A stretch of 64,000 bases of DNA, from contig NZ_NFZQ01000001.1 in the NCBI RefSeq assembly GCF_002165135.1, positions 555,540 through 619,539 on the forward strand. The letters are read 5' to 3'. The DNA is from Pseudomonas sp. SID14000 (GTDB taxonomy: Bacteria > Pseudomonadota > Gammaproteobacteria > Pseudomonadales > Pseudomonadaceae). Position numbers and translations under genes: made by a program. The notes under the pieces were generated by a model. It saw only the letters and a list, made by a program, of their open reading frames with translations, was not told the origin of the DNA and ran no database searches. Positions 49,277 to 57,667 of this stretch are shown piece by piece; positions within the stretch are counted from its first letter, which is position 1, and each line of letters begins with the position of its first letter.

Positions 49277-50500
49277 TCAGGCTTTGGCCAGATCCGGCAG
49301 ATCACCGCTCAAACCCAGCGCCTGCCGGACGAACAGCGCCTTGGCTTCCGGCATCTGCTCCACCAGCTTCAATCCGCTGTTACGCAGCCAGCGCAACGGC
49401 AGCGGATTGGCCTGGAACAACCGCTCGAACCCTTCCATCGCCGCCATCAGCGCCAGGTTGTGCGGCATTCGCCGCCGCTCGTAACGGCTCAGCACCTTCA
49501 CATCCGCCAGCCGCTCACCACGCTCGCACGCATTGACCAGCACCTCGGCCAGTACCGCGGCATCGAGGAACCCCAGGTTCACGCCCTGCCCGGCCAGCGG
49601 GTGAATGGTGTGGGCGGCATCGCCGATCAACGCCAGGCCTTCATCCACATAGCGCTTGGCGTGGCGCTGGCGCAGCGGGACGCACACCCGCGGGTCGGCC
49701 TGCAGCACATCACCCAGGCGCCCCTCGAAAGCTCGCTCCAGAGCCTTGAGGAAGGCCGCTTCATCCAGCGCCATCAACTGCTCGGCATGCTCAGGGGTGG
49801 TCGACCACACGATCGAGCACCAGTCTTGCTGGCCATCGCGGGTCAACGGCAGGAACGCCAATGGCCCTTCATCGGTGAAGCGCTGCCAGGCCGTGGCCTG
49901 GTGCCCGGCGCTGCAACGCACGCTGGTGACGATGGCATGGTGCAGGTAATCCCACTCGCGGGTTTCGCAGCCGGCCAGGCGCCGCACCGCCGAGTTGGCA
50001 CCGTCGGCCGCGATCACCAGCGGCGCACGCAACTGGCGGCCATCGGCCAAGGTCAGCAGCCACTCGTCGCCGGAGCGGCGCAGCTGTTCGAGCCGCGCGT
50101 TGGGCAGCAGGCCGATGTCGCTGTCATGCAGGCGCTCCAGCAGGCCGTCCTGTACCACCCGGTTCTCGACGATATGGCCCAGCGCCTGGGCATGCACACT
50201 GGCGGCCGAGAAGTGAATCTGCCCGGTGCCACTGCCATCCCACACATGCATGTCCGAGTACGGCGTCGCACGTCGCCGGGCAATGCCCTCCCAGGCGCCA
50301 AGGCGCTCAAGGATGCGCTGGCTGGCCGCCGACAGCGCGCTGACACGCGGCTCGAACGGGGCCTGCGCATCGAACGGCTTGACCGCCAGCGGGCCACCGT
50401 CGAGCAGGAGGATTTGCAAGCCACTATGGCGTAACGCCAGGGCCAGAGCGCTGCCGACCATACCGGCACCGACAATCAACAGATCTGCGCGCATTTCCAT
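49277..50500 (-). CDS. UbiH/UbiF/VisC-family FAD monooxygenase (probable UbiI)
   Basis: This 407-residue flavoprotein has the dinucleotide motif GAGMVGSALALALR at the N-terminus, the DG motif VIAADGANSAVR and the FAD motif LIGDAAHTIHPLAGQGVNLGF. It belongs to the ubiquinone hydroxylases. Its pairing with ubiH suggests it is the C5 hydroxylase (UbiI/VisC). ATG 50500 is used; ATG 50494 is a close alternative. Confidence 0.87.
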   Translation of the reverse strand: MEMRADLLIVGAGMVGSALALALRHSGLQILLLDGGPLAVKPFDAQAPFEPRVSALSAASQRILERLGAWEGIARRRATPYSDMHVWDGSGTGQIHFSAASVHAQALGHIVENRVVQDGLLERLHDSDIGLLPNARLEQLRRSGDEWLLTLADGRQLRAPLVIAADGANSAVRRLAGCETREWDYLHHAIVTSVRCSAGHQATAWQRFTDEGPLAFLPLTRDGQQDWCSIVWSTTPEHAEQLMALDEAAFLKALERAFEGRLGDVLQADPRVCVPLRQRHAKRYVDEGLALIGDAAHTIHPLAGQGVNLGFLDAAVLAEVLVNACERGERLADVKVLSRYERRRMPHNLALMAAMEGFERLFQANPLPLRWLRNSGLKLVEQMPEAKALFVRQALGLSGDLPDLAKA

Positions 50501-50503
50501 GCC

Positions 50504-50989
50504 TTACGCCTGCCTCGCTTGCGGCTTGAGCCGCACATATAGAGTTTTATCGACCCGCGCCACCAGCTCGCCGGCGCCGTCGCGGATATCGACCTGCAAA
50601 CGCGGCAGGCACTTCTTGCCGGTGGCGGTCTGCTGGCGGATTTCGTCCAGCAGCGCGTCATCGACGTGGAGTTCGGCATACACCGGGCCTTTGCCCGGCG
50701 AAATGAAATCGATGCTGGCGGCCTTGTCCCAGACGATGTAGTCACGCCCAAGCTGCTCGATCAACAGCAGCATGTAGAACGGGTCGACCATTCCGTACAA
50801 GCTGCCACCGCACTGGGTACCGACGTAGTTGCGGTTCCAGCGGGTCAGCTTCATCGCCACCTTGACGCTGCGCAGGTCCGGGCTGATGTGCTGCACGCGG
50901 ATACCAGCGCCAAGGTGCGGCGGGAACAGGTTCAGCCGCCAGCGCAACAGGCGCGCCCGACGCGCCAGCCTTCGCGCGTTGTCACTCAT
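50504..50989 (-). CDS. DUF4442 hotdog-fold thioesterase-like protein
   Basis: This 161-residue protein has the DUF4442 pattern NRNYVGTQCGGSLYGMVDPFYMLLLIEQLG and a hotdog-like strand arrangement in the C-terminal half. Relatives are annotated as acyl-CoA thioesterase-like proteins. It lies between two ubiquinone hydroxylase genes (3-base gap downstream, 4-base overlap upstream), an order also recalled in P. aeruginosa. A part in ubiquinone biosynthesis is possible but untested here. Confidence 0.78.
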   Translation of the reverse strand: MSDNARRLARRARLLRWRLNLFPPHLGAGIRVQHISPDLRSVKVAMKLTRWNRNYVGTQCGGSLYGMVDPFYMLLLIEQLGRDYIVWDKAASIDFISPGKGPVYAELHVDDALLDEIRQQTATGKKCLPRLQVDIRDGAGELVARVDKTLYVRLKPQARQA

Positions 50990-52185
50990 GCCTGACCTCG
51001 CGGATCGGGGCGTGTGCCCAGCCCCATGGCCTGGCGGGCGAACCAGCTTTTGGCCGGTGGCAGCAGGTCGAGCCCGAGCAGACCGAGATTGCGCCCGGCG
51101 GCCAGCAACGGCTGGCCACTGCCGAACAGGCGGGTGACCTGGTCGGAAAAACCGATGGTCATGGCCTGGTCCAGGCGTTGGCGCTGTTGGTAGGCCTGCA
51201 ACGTCGTCAGGTCGCCCGGCTGCTGCGGGCCGGCCAGCAGCGCCTCGGCCAGTGCCTGCACGTCACGCAGCGACAGGTTGAAGCCCTGGCCGGCAATGGG
51301 GTGCAGGCTGTGCGCAGCGTTGCCCAGCACTACCAGATGCGGCCGCACCTGCTCCTGTGCCTCGATCAGCGAGAGTGGGTAGAGATGCCGCGCGCCGACC
51401 TGGCGCAAGGCGCCCAGGCGATAGCCGAAAACGCCCTGCAATTCGCGCAGGAAATTGCGCTCGTCGATGTCGGCCAGGCGCCGCGCGTCCATGCCCTGGC
51501 GGGTCCAGACCAGCGCGCAGCGGTTATCCGGCAGCGGTAGCAGGGCCATGGGGCCTTCTTCGGTGAAGCGCTCGAAGGCCTGGCCGCCATGGGCCTCGCC
51601 CGGGGTGATATTGGCGATCAGCGCGCTCTGCTGGTAAGGCGTGTGGCGCACGTGGATGCCCAGTTGTTCGCGCAGGCCGGAGCGGCCACCGTCGGCCAGT
51701 ACCGCCAGGTCGCATTCCAACTGGGTGTCGTCGTTCAGCAGCAGGCGGTAGCCGCCTTCGATGGCCTGCATCGCAGCCACTTCCGCCGGGCAACGCCAGC
51801 TCACCACCTCGCTGTCCAGCCCTTGCCACAGGCATTGGCCCAGCCAGGCGTTTTCCACCACATAGCCAAGCGCCGGCACGCCCTCTTCCAGGGCATCCAG
51901 GCGGGTGGCACCGAAGCGGCCGCGGTCGGACACGTGAATCTGCCGAATAGGCTCGGCGCGATGGCCGATGGCCTGCCACAGGCCCAGATGCTGGTAAATC
52001 TGCTGGGTACCAAACGACAGTGCCGACGAGCGGGCATCGTAGCTGGGCTGAAAGCTGTCACCGGGGGCGAACGGCTCGATCAGCAGAATCTTCCAGCCTC
52101 GCGCTTTGGATCCGGCCTGCAGAGCCAGGGCCAGGCTTGCGCCCACCAGGCCGCCACCGATGATCGCCAGGTTTACCCGATTCAT
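50986..52185 (-). CDS. ubiH: 2-octaprenyl-6-methoxyphenol hydroxylase UbiH
   Basis: This 399-residue FAD monooxygenase has GGGLVGASLALALQ, VLADGGRSGLREQLG and VLGNAAHSLHPIAGQGFNL. It hydroxylates C1 of the ubiquinone precursor ring. It overlaps pepP and the DUF4442 gene by 4 bases each, in the conserved pepP-ubiH order. Confidence 0.92.
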   Translation of the reverse strand: MNRVNLAIIGGGLVGASLALALQAGSKARGWKILLIEPFAPGDSFQPSYDARSSALSFGTQQIYQHLGLWQAIGHRAEPIRQIHVSDRGRFGATRLDALEEGVPALGYVVENAWLGQCLWQGLDSEVVSWRCPAEVAAMQAIEGGYRLLLNDDTQLECDLAVLADGGRSGLREQLGIHVRHTPYQQSALIANITPGEAHGGQAFERFTEEGPMALLPLPDNRCALVWTRQGMDARRLADIDERNFLRELQGVFGYRLGALRQVGARHLYPLSLIEAQEQVRPHLVVLGNAAHSLHPIAGQGFNLSLRDVQALAEALLAGPQQPGDLTTLQAYQQRQRLDQAMTIGFSDQVTRLFGSGQPLLAAGRNLGLLGLDLLPPAKSWFARQAMGLGTRPDPRGQA

Positions 52186-53516
52186 GCCGCGTCCTTGCGG
52201 GCAGCCTGCATCAGCGCCTCGATCTCGGCGACCGTGCGCGGCACACCCGAAGTCAGGATTTCACAGCCTTGCCTGGTCACTACCACGTCGTCCTCGATCC
52301 TTACACCAATTCCGCGCCATTTCTTCGCCACGGCCTGATTGTCGGCGCCAATGTAGATGCCCGGCTCGACGGTCAGCGCCATGCCGGGTTCAAGCACCCG
52401 CCACTCGCCGCCCACCTTGTACTCGCCCACATCGTGCACATCCATGCCCAACCAGTGCCCGGCACGATGCATGTAGAAGGCACGATAGGCCTCGCTGTCG
52501 ATCAACGCCTGCACCTCTCCCGTCAGCAAGCCCAGCTCCACCAAGCCCTCGGTGATGACTCGCACGGTCGCCTCATGGGCGTGGTTCCAGTGCTTGCCGG
52601 GGGCGATTTCGGCAAACGCCGCAGCCTGGGCCCTGAGCACCAGCTCGTAGATGGCCTTTTGCTCGGGCGAAAACCGCCCGCTGACCGGGAAGGTACGGGT
52701 GATGTCACTGGCGTAACAGTCGATCTCGCAGCCGGCATCGATCAGTACCAGGTCGCCATCCTTGAGCGGGGCATCGTTCTGCTGATAGTGCAGGATGCAG
52801 CCATTGCGCCCGGCCGCGACGATCGAGCCATAGGCCGGCATCTTCGCTCCGCCCTTGCGGAACTCGTAGTCCAGCTCGGCTTCCAGGCTGTATTCGTGCA
52901 ACCCGGCCCGGCAGGCCTGCATGGCCCGCACGTGGGCCCGCGCCGAGATGTCCGCGGCAGCGCGCATCACCTTCACTTCCGCCGCCGATTTATACAGGCG
53001 CATGTCGTGCAGCAGATGATCCAGCGCAACGAACTCGTTCGGCGGCTGGGCGCCCAGGCGGGCCTTGGAGCGGATGACGTTGATCCAGTCCATCAGCCGG
53101 CGGTCGAACTCGGGGTTGCTGCCCATGGCGCTGTACACCCGCTCACGGCCTTCGATCAGGCCCGGCAGGATCTCGTCGATGTCGGTGATGGGGAAGGCAT
53201 CGTCGGCGCCAAAATCGCGCACCGCACCTTCCTGGCCGGCCCGCAGGCCGTCCCACAGCTCGCGCTCGGGGTTACGTTCACGGCAGAACAGCACGTATTC
53301 GCCATGCTCGCGCCCCGGGATCAACGCAATCACCGCCTCGGGCTCGGGGAAACCGCTGAGGTACTGGAAGTCGCTATCCTGGCGGTACACGTGCTCGACG
53401 TCGCGGTTGCGGATGGCAACCGCGGCAGCGGGCAGGATGGCGATGCTGTTGGGGACCATCTGCGCCATCAGCGCCTTGCGCCGACGGGCATACTCGGCCT
53501 TGGGAATGTGGCTCAT
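52182..53516 (-). CDS. pepP: Xaa-Pro aminopeptidase PepP
   Basis: This 444-residue M24B metallopeptidase has an N-terminal creatinase-like domain (about 1-170) and a pita-bread catalytic domain. The metal ligands are visible in LIDAGCEIDCYASDITRTFP (two Asp), the GHWLGMDVHD His and the later Glu residues (VEPGIY, IRIEDD-like VRIEDDV). It removes N-terminal residues before proline. ATG 53516 (MSHIPKAEY) fits the family; the frame continuing to 53780 overlaps the next gene. Confidence 0.94.
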   Translation of the reverse strand: MSHIPKAEYARRRKALMAQMVPNSIAILPAAAVAIRNRDVEHVYRQDSDFQYLSGFPEPEAVIALIPGREHGEYVLFCRERNPERELWDGLRAGQEGAVRDFGADDAFPITDIDEILPGLIEGRERVYSAMGSNPEFDRRLMDWINVIRSKARLGAQPPNEFVALDHLLHDMRLYKSAAEVKVMRAAADISARAHVRAMQACRAGLHEYSLEAELDYEFRKGGAKMPAYGSIVAAGRNGCILHYQQNDAPLKDGDLVLIDAGCEIDCYASDITRTFPVSGRFSPEQKAIYELVLRAQAAAFAEIAPGKHWNHAHEATVRVITEGLVELGLLTGEVQALIDSEAYRAFYMHRAGHWLGMDVHDVGEYKVGGEWRVLEPGMALTVEPGIYIGADNQAVAKKWRGIGVRIEDDVVVTRQGCEILTSGVPRTVAEIEALMQAARKDAA

Positions 53517-53536
53517 GGGCAGACTACCCCGGTTTG

Positions 53537-54091
53537 TCAGTGCAGCGATGGCTTGGGCGCGGGGGCGGCAGGCTTGGCCAGCTCGGAGAACAGCAGCAGC
53601 GGCGCCACGCGCAGGTATTCCATGACTTCCATGTAGTCGCCCTCGCCATCCTCGGACTCTTCGAGGGCTTCCTGGACCTGGGAAATGGCCACCAGATCCT
53701 GCAGTACTTCCTTGGCCTCGTCGGACAGGTCCTTGCCACCGGCATTCAGGCCGAAACCGGTAATGAAGCCCTGGCACCACTGGCCCAGCGCGGTAGCGCG
53801 GTCGCTCAGGGCGGCGTCGTCGGAAGGCAGCAGCAGGACGATCGCCATGTCGTCGCTGGTCAGCTCGCCCTTGACCATTTCCTGCAGGCCGACCAGGGCG
53901 TTGCGCACGGTGTCAACGGGTTCGGTTTCCAGCAACTGGGCGGCATCGGCCAGCCAGCCGTCGGCGTCGAAACCGGCACCGGCGCAGCTGCGGCCGATCA
54001 GCAGGCCGTGCAGTTCGGCCGGAGTAACAGGATGACCATTGCTGGACAGCAGCATGGCGAAGGCGATGTAGGGCGATTGGGTATTGGGCAT
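53537..54091 (-). CDS. UPF0149 family protein (YgfB/YecA-like)
   Basis: This 184-residue protein has the UPF0149 pattern [34 protein letters not shown] and [10 protein letters not shown]. It is conserved immediately upstream of pepP in gammaproteobacteria. E. coli YgfB has been tied to regulation, and relatives in Pseudomonas to AlpA control (recalled). It is divergent from the coiled-coil gene. Confidence 0.9.
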   Translation of the reverse strand: MPNTQSPYIAFAMLLSSNGHPVTPAELHGLLIGRSCAGAGFDADGWLADAAQLLETEPVDTVRNALVGLQEMVKGELTSDDMAIVLLLPSDDAALSDRATALGQWCQGFITGFGLNAGGKDLSDEAKEVLQDLVAISQVQEALEESEDGEGDYMEVMEYLRVAPLLLFSELAKPAAPAPKPSLH

Positions 54092-54236
54092 GGGCAGCTA
54101 GGCGCCAGACGGCGCAATGACTAGAATGGAGACCTTGTATCCTAGCACCGGCAGGCGCGCCAAGACCATCGGCACTGGCCGTCGCCGCCCAGAGAGAGGC
54201 ATCATCGCCAGGTGACTCAACGACGGAGCGAATCGA

Positions 54237-54455
54237 GTGCAACCCACGCAAGAGAACGACCTGCAGGCACTGATGAGCCGATTCGAGTTGCTGATCGAAC
54301 GTGTCGAGCAACTAAAACGGCAAAATGCACTCTTAGTAGCTCAGGAAAAATCCTGGCGCGAAGAGCGCGCCCACCTCATCGAAAAGAACGAAATCGCCAA
54401 GCGCAAGGTCGAGTCGATGATTTTACGCCTCAAGGCTCTGGAGCAAGACTCATGA
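54237..54455 (+). CDS. TIGR02449-type coiled-coil protein
   Basis: This 72-residue protein is almost entirely a coiled coil (FELLIERVEQLKRQNALL and KVESMILRLKALEQ). The start is GTG 54237 with GGAG nine bases before. It overlaps zapA by 4 bases (ATGA), so the two are coupled. The linkage suggests a ZapB-like role in the division ring, which remains inference. Confidence 0.85.
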   Translation: MQPTQENDLQALMSRFELLIERVEQLKRQNALLVAQEKSWREERAHLIEKNEIAKRKVESMILRLKALEQDS

Positions 54456-54772
54456 GTTCAAGCAATAGCGTCACCGTGCAGATCCTCGACAAGGAGTATT
54501 CGATCATCTGCCCGCCGGAAGAGCGCAACAACCTGGTCAGCGCCGCGCGCTACCTGGACGGCAAGATGCGCGAGATCCGCAGCAGCGGCAAGGTGATCGG
54601 CGCCGATCGGATCGCGGTCATGGCCGCGTTGAACATCACCCACGAAATGCTGCACCGCCAGGAAGACCGCAACGCGGCCCCGGCAGGCGGCACCACACGC
54701 GAACAGGTGCGCGATCTGCTGGAACGGGTCGACCAGGCACTGTCCGACGACGCGGATACCAAAATCGGCTGA
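54452..54772 (+). CDS. zapA: cell division protein ZapA
   Basis: This 106-residue protein has the ZapA pattern VTVQILDKEYSIICPPEE with AARYLDGKMREIR and a C-terminal helix for coiled-coil tetramer formation. It binds and bundles FtsZ filaments at midcell. It starts at ATG 54452 inside the previous gene's stop. The 6S RNA promoter begins within 7 bases of its stop. Confidence 0.93.
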   Translation: MSSSNSVTVQILDKEYSIICPPEERNNLVSAARYLDGKMREIRSSGKVIGADRIAVMAALNITHEMLHRQEDRNAAPAGGTTREQVRDLLERVDQALSDDADTKIG

Positions 54773-54778
54773 GATTGG

Positions 54779-54784
54779 TATACT
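54779..54784 (+). promoter_or_regulatory. -10 box of the 6S RNA promoter
   Basis: TATACT lies 7 bases before the inferred 6S RNA 5' end and 7 bases past the zapA stop. Confidence 0.65.
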
Positions 54785-54790
54785 GGCGCC

Positions 54791-54972
54791 ACTCCCTGGG
54801 GGATGCGCCAGTCGGTTATGTCCCTGAGCCGATACGCACAACCACGGGGGTTGCACGCTGGGGCCGGTGTGCATGTCCGCCCGACGGAAAGCCTTAACGC
54901 CCCCTGCAATCTCCACCTTGAACTTTCGGGTTCAAGGGCTACACCGATAGCGGTCTTATCGGGGAGCCTGAA
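54791..54972 (+). ncRNA. ssrS: 6S RNA
   Basis: About 180 bases match gammaproteobacterial 6S RNA. Visible elements are TCCCTGAGCCGATA near 54831, TCCGCCCGACGGAAAGCCTTAA near 54886, and CACCTTGAACT...GGTTCAAGGGCTACA near 54913. The closing stem pairs CTCCC at the 5' end with GGGGAG at the 3' end. 6S RNA mimics an open promoter and sequesters sigma-70 RNA polymerase in stationary phase. It sits between zapA and the cyclo-ligase gene, its conserved location; ends are approximate. Confidence 0.93.
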
Positions 54973-54979
54973 TTCTCTT

Positions 54980-55006
54980 GCCCGCCCCTTCGGCGGGCAT
55001 TTAGTT
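54980..55006 (+). terminator. terminator-like hairpin after 6S RNA
   Basis: GCCCGCC (54980-54986) pairs with GGCGGGC (54992-54998) and is followed by a T-rich ATTTAGTTTT. It ends the 6S transcript or attenuates read-through into fau. Confidence 0.75.
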
Positions 55007-55052
55007 TTGGCCGACCTGAGCGTTGGCCAGCACACCTGGGATAGCCCGTGCC

Positions 55053-55661
55053 ATGACCGACACCGCGCCGCTCACCCGCCCCCAGCTCCGTCGCCTGCTC
55101 CGCAATGCCCGTCGCGCCCTCACCCCAGCCCAGCAACGCCAGGCCGCCCTTGGCCTGTATCGCCAGCTGGCGCAGCACCCGTTGTTCCGCCGCGCCCGAC
55201 ACATTGCCCTGTACCTGCCCAACGACGGCGAAATCGACCCTTACCTGCTGCTGCGCGAAGCCCAGCGCCGTGGCAAGCGCACCTACCTGCCGGTGCTGCA
55301 CGCCTGGCCGCGCACACGCATGGTGTTCCAGCGCTTCGAGCACGGCGAGAAGCTCAAGCCCAATCGCTTTCGCATTCCCGAGCCGGTCACCGAGCGCAAG
55401 CGCCAGCGCCCGATCTGGTCGCTGGACCTGATCCTGCTACCGCTGGTCGGTTTCGATGAAGTGGGCGGACGCCTGGGAATGGGCGGTGGTTTCTATGATC
55501 GCAGCCTGGCCTACCAGGCGCGTCGCCAGACCTGGAAAAAACCATTGCTGTTAGGGCTGGCGCATGAATGCCAGAAGGTCGAGCGGCTGGCTCAGGCCAG
55601 TTGGGATGTACCGCTGCAGGGGACGGTCTCGGACCGTGGCTGGTACCTGGCGCCGCGTTGA
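55053..55661 (+). CDS. fau: 5-formyltetrahydrofolate cyclo-ligase
   Basis: This 202-residue enzyme has the family patterns IALYLPNDGEIDP, WSLDLILLPLVGFDEVGGRLGMGGGFYDR and LLGLAHECQKVE. It converts 5-formyl-THF to 5,10-methenyl-THF with ATP. ATG 55053 (MTDTAPLTR) is used. The 6S RNA-cyclo-ligase link (ssrS-ygfA in E. coli) is conserved. Confidence 0.93.
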   Translation: MTDTAPLTRPQLRRLLRNARRALTPAQQRQAALGLYRQLAQHPLFRRARHIALYLPNDGEIDPYLLLREAQRRGKRTYLPVLHAWPRTRMVFQRFEHGEKLKPNRFRIPEPVTERKRQRPIWSLDLILLPLVGFDEVGGRLGMGGGFYDRSLAYQARRQTWKKPLLLGLAHECQKVERLAQASWDVPLQGTVSDRGWYLAPR

Positions 55662-55679
55662 ACGGCGCCGGCGGGGGCA

Positions 55680-55832
55680 TCAACGTTGCGGCTGGCTGGG
55701 GTCGACCGGCATCTGATAGGCGTTATCCAGCTTGCGCTCCCAGAACCCTTGCGCATAACCGGTAGTGACCACACCCAGGCCGAAAATGAACACCAGGACC
55801 CACAGCAGATCCGGCTTGTTACGTTGATTCAT
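55680..55832 (-). CDS. small single-pass membrane protein (50 residues)
   Basis: This 50-residue product has a short polar start (MNQRNKPD), one membrane helix (LLWVLVFIFGLGVVTTGYA) and a polar tail ending PVDPSQPQR. A G-rich ribosome binding stretch precedes ATG 55832. It is convergent with the cyclo-ligase gene, 18 bases apart. The open frame is longer upstream but without supporting features. Function is unknown. Confidence 0.65.
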   Translation of the reverse strand: MNQRNKPDLLWVLVFIFGLGVVTTGYAQGFWERKLDNAYQMPVDPSQPQR

Positions 55833-56010
55833 CGAAGATTGCCCCCCAGGCAAACTGTTCAGGCTCGGCGACTTTCTGGGTATCGCCGGAGCATCGCGCT
55901 TTAAACGGGGCGCATTTTCCGACAACCTGCGTCTGCACGCAAACCTTGACGCCAACCGGCTGTCGGTTTCGTGCAACAGGTTATTTCAAACCTTTTCAGG
56001 AGCAGCATCC

Positions 56011-56460
56011 ATGGCCTACTGGCTGATGAAATCCGAGCCCGACGAGCTCTCCATCGAAGCCCTCGGCCGCCTCGGCGAAGCGCGCTGGGACGGCGTGCGC
56101 AACTACCAGGCGCGCAATTTCCTGCGGGCCATGAGCGTTGGCGACGAGTTCTTCTTCTACCATTCCAGCTGCCCGCAGCCGGGCATCGCTGGCATTGCCA
56201 GGATCACTCGCGCTGCCTACCCCGACCCGACCGCGCTGGACCCGCAAAGCCACTACTACGATGCCAAGGCCACGGCCGACAAGAACCCGTGGAGCGCGGT
56301 GGATGTAGCCCATGTGCAAACCCTGCCACGGGTGCTGGAGCTGGCCTGGCTGAAACAGCAGGCAGGCCTGGCCGAACTGCCGCTGGTGCAGAAAGGCAGC
56401 CGCCTGTCTGTGATGCCGGTGACGCCAGAGCAATGGGCAGTGATTGTCGCTTTGCGTTGA
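56011..56460 (+). CDS. EVE domain-containing protein
   Basis: This 149-residue protein begins MAYWLMKSEPDELSIEAL, and WDGVRNYQARNFLRAMSVGDEFFFYHS is the EVE/PUA-like fold signature. EVE domains bind modified bases in RNA or DNA. It is cytosolic, with AGGAG before the start. It follows the fau gene on the same strand after about 350 bases. Confidence 0.9.
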   Translation: MAYWLMKSEPDELSIEALGRLGEARWDGVRNYQARNFLRAMSVGDEFFFYHSSCPQPGIAGIARITRAAYPDPTALDPQSHYYDAKATADKNPWSAVDVAHVQTLPRVLELAWLKQQAGLAELPLVQKGSRLSVMPVTPEQWAVIVALR

Positions 56461-56501
56461 AACTGCGGCTAAGGTCAGATCTTGCTGACCAGCGCGGTCC
56501 C

Positions 56502-56620
56502 CTGTAGGAGCGGCCTTGTGTCGCGATGGGGCGCGCAGCGGCCCCAGGATATCAGCGTCACCTCATGAATTGCCGGGGCTGCTTTGCAGCCCTTTCGCGA
56601 CACAAGGCCGCTCCTACAGG
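56502..56620. repeat. REP pair (BIME), GTAGGAGCGGCCTTGTGTCGCGA family
   Basis: Two inverted units, with inner GGGGC/GCCCC stems, lie between the EVE gene and the export operon. Confidence 0.86.
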
Positions 56621-56707
56621 GACTGTGGGGACCTTTGATTGATATCAACACGCTGCTCATGGCCGCGGGCCATGATGCAATGTGCATGACCGCAAGGATG
56701 CAGAACG

Positions 56708-57667
56708 ATGAACCGATACGCCCCCAGGATCTTCGCCACCGCGCTGATCGCCCTACTCGCAACAGCCGGTGGGCTGGGGTACTGGAAGTCGCTCCACGAC
56801 CAGTTGCCCGAAGGCCTGAGCATGGGCAACGGCCGCCTGGAAGCCACCGAAGTGCAGATCGCCAGCAAGATCCCCGGCCGCCTGGCCGAGGTGCTGGTCG
56901 ACGAAGGTGACAAGGTAAGCCGCGGCCAACTGCTGGCGCGTATCGACACCCGCACCATGGAAGCCCAGCGCAACCAGGCCGAAGCCGAAGTGCTGCGCGC
57001 CAGGGAAAACTACGCCGCCGCCCAGGCCAGCGTACAACTGCGCCAGAGCGAACTGCTGCTGGCCAGCCAGGAACTCAAGCGCGTGCGCGAGATCTTCCAG
57101 CGCAAATACGCCAGCCAGCAATTGCTCGACCAACAGCAGGCGCGCTTCGACACGGCCAACGCCGCCTTGGTCGCCGCCCGCGCCCAACTGGCGGCGATCA
57201 AGGCCGCCATCGGCGCCGCCGAAGCCCAGGTGGCGCAGCTTACCAGCGAAATCGACGACAGCAGCCTGCGTGCGCCGATCGACGGCATCATCCAGCTACG
57301 CCTGGCCGAGCCCGGTGAAGTGCTGGGTGCCGGTGGCCGCGTACTGATGCTGATCGACCCCAGCGACCAGTACATGAACCTCTACCTGCCGGCCTCAACC
57401 AGCGGCCGCCTGACTATCGGCGACCAGGCACGGATCGTGCTCGACGCCCTGCCCGAGCGGGCGCTGCCGGCGAAGGTGGCCTTTGTCGCGGCCAAGGCCC
57501 AGTTCACCCCCAAGCAGGTGGAAACCCGCGACGAACGGCAGAAGCTGGTGTTTCGGGTCAAGCTGCGCCTGAGCGACCCGGGCGCCGTGCCGCAGGCCAA
57601 GCCGGGCATGCCAGGCGCCGGCTATGTACGCACGGCTGAGGTGGACTGGCCGGCCAACCTGCAATGA
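56708..57667 (+). CDS. HlyD-family membrane fusion protein (YhiI-like)
   Basis: This 319-residue adaptor has an N-terminal anchor (YAPRIFATALIALLATAGGLGYW), the lipoyl motif GNGRLEATEVQIASKIPGRL, a long coiled-coil (about 85-175) and a beta-barrel end. It bridges the ABC exporter encoded next to an outer membrane channel. The gene overlaps the ABC gene by 4 bases. Confidence 0.9.
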   Translation: MNRYAPRIFATALIALLATAGGLGYWKSLHDQLPEGLSMGNGRLEATEVQIASKIPGRLAEVLVDEGDKVSRGQLLARIDTRTMEAQRNQAEAEVLRARENYAAAQASVQLRQSELLLASQELKRVREIFQRKYASQQLLDQQQARFDTANAALVAARAQLAAIKAAIGAAEAQVAQLTSEIDDSSLRAPIDGIIQLRLAEPGEVLGAGGRVLMLIDPSDQYMNLYLPASTSGRLTIGDQARIVLDALPERALPAKVAFVAAKAQFTPKQVETRDERQKLVFRVKLRLSDPGAVPQAKPGMPGAGYVRTAEVDWPANLQ

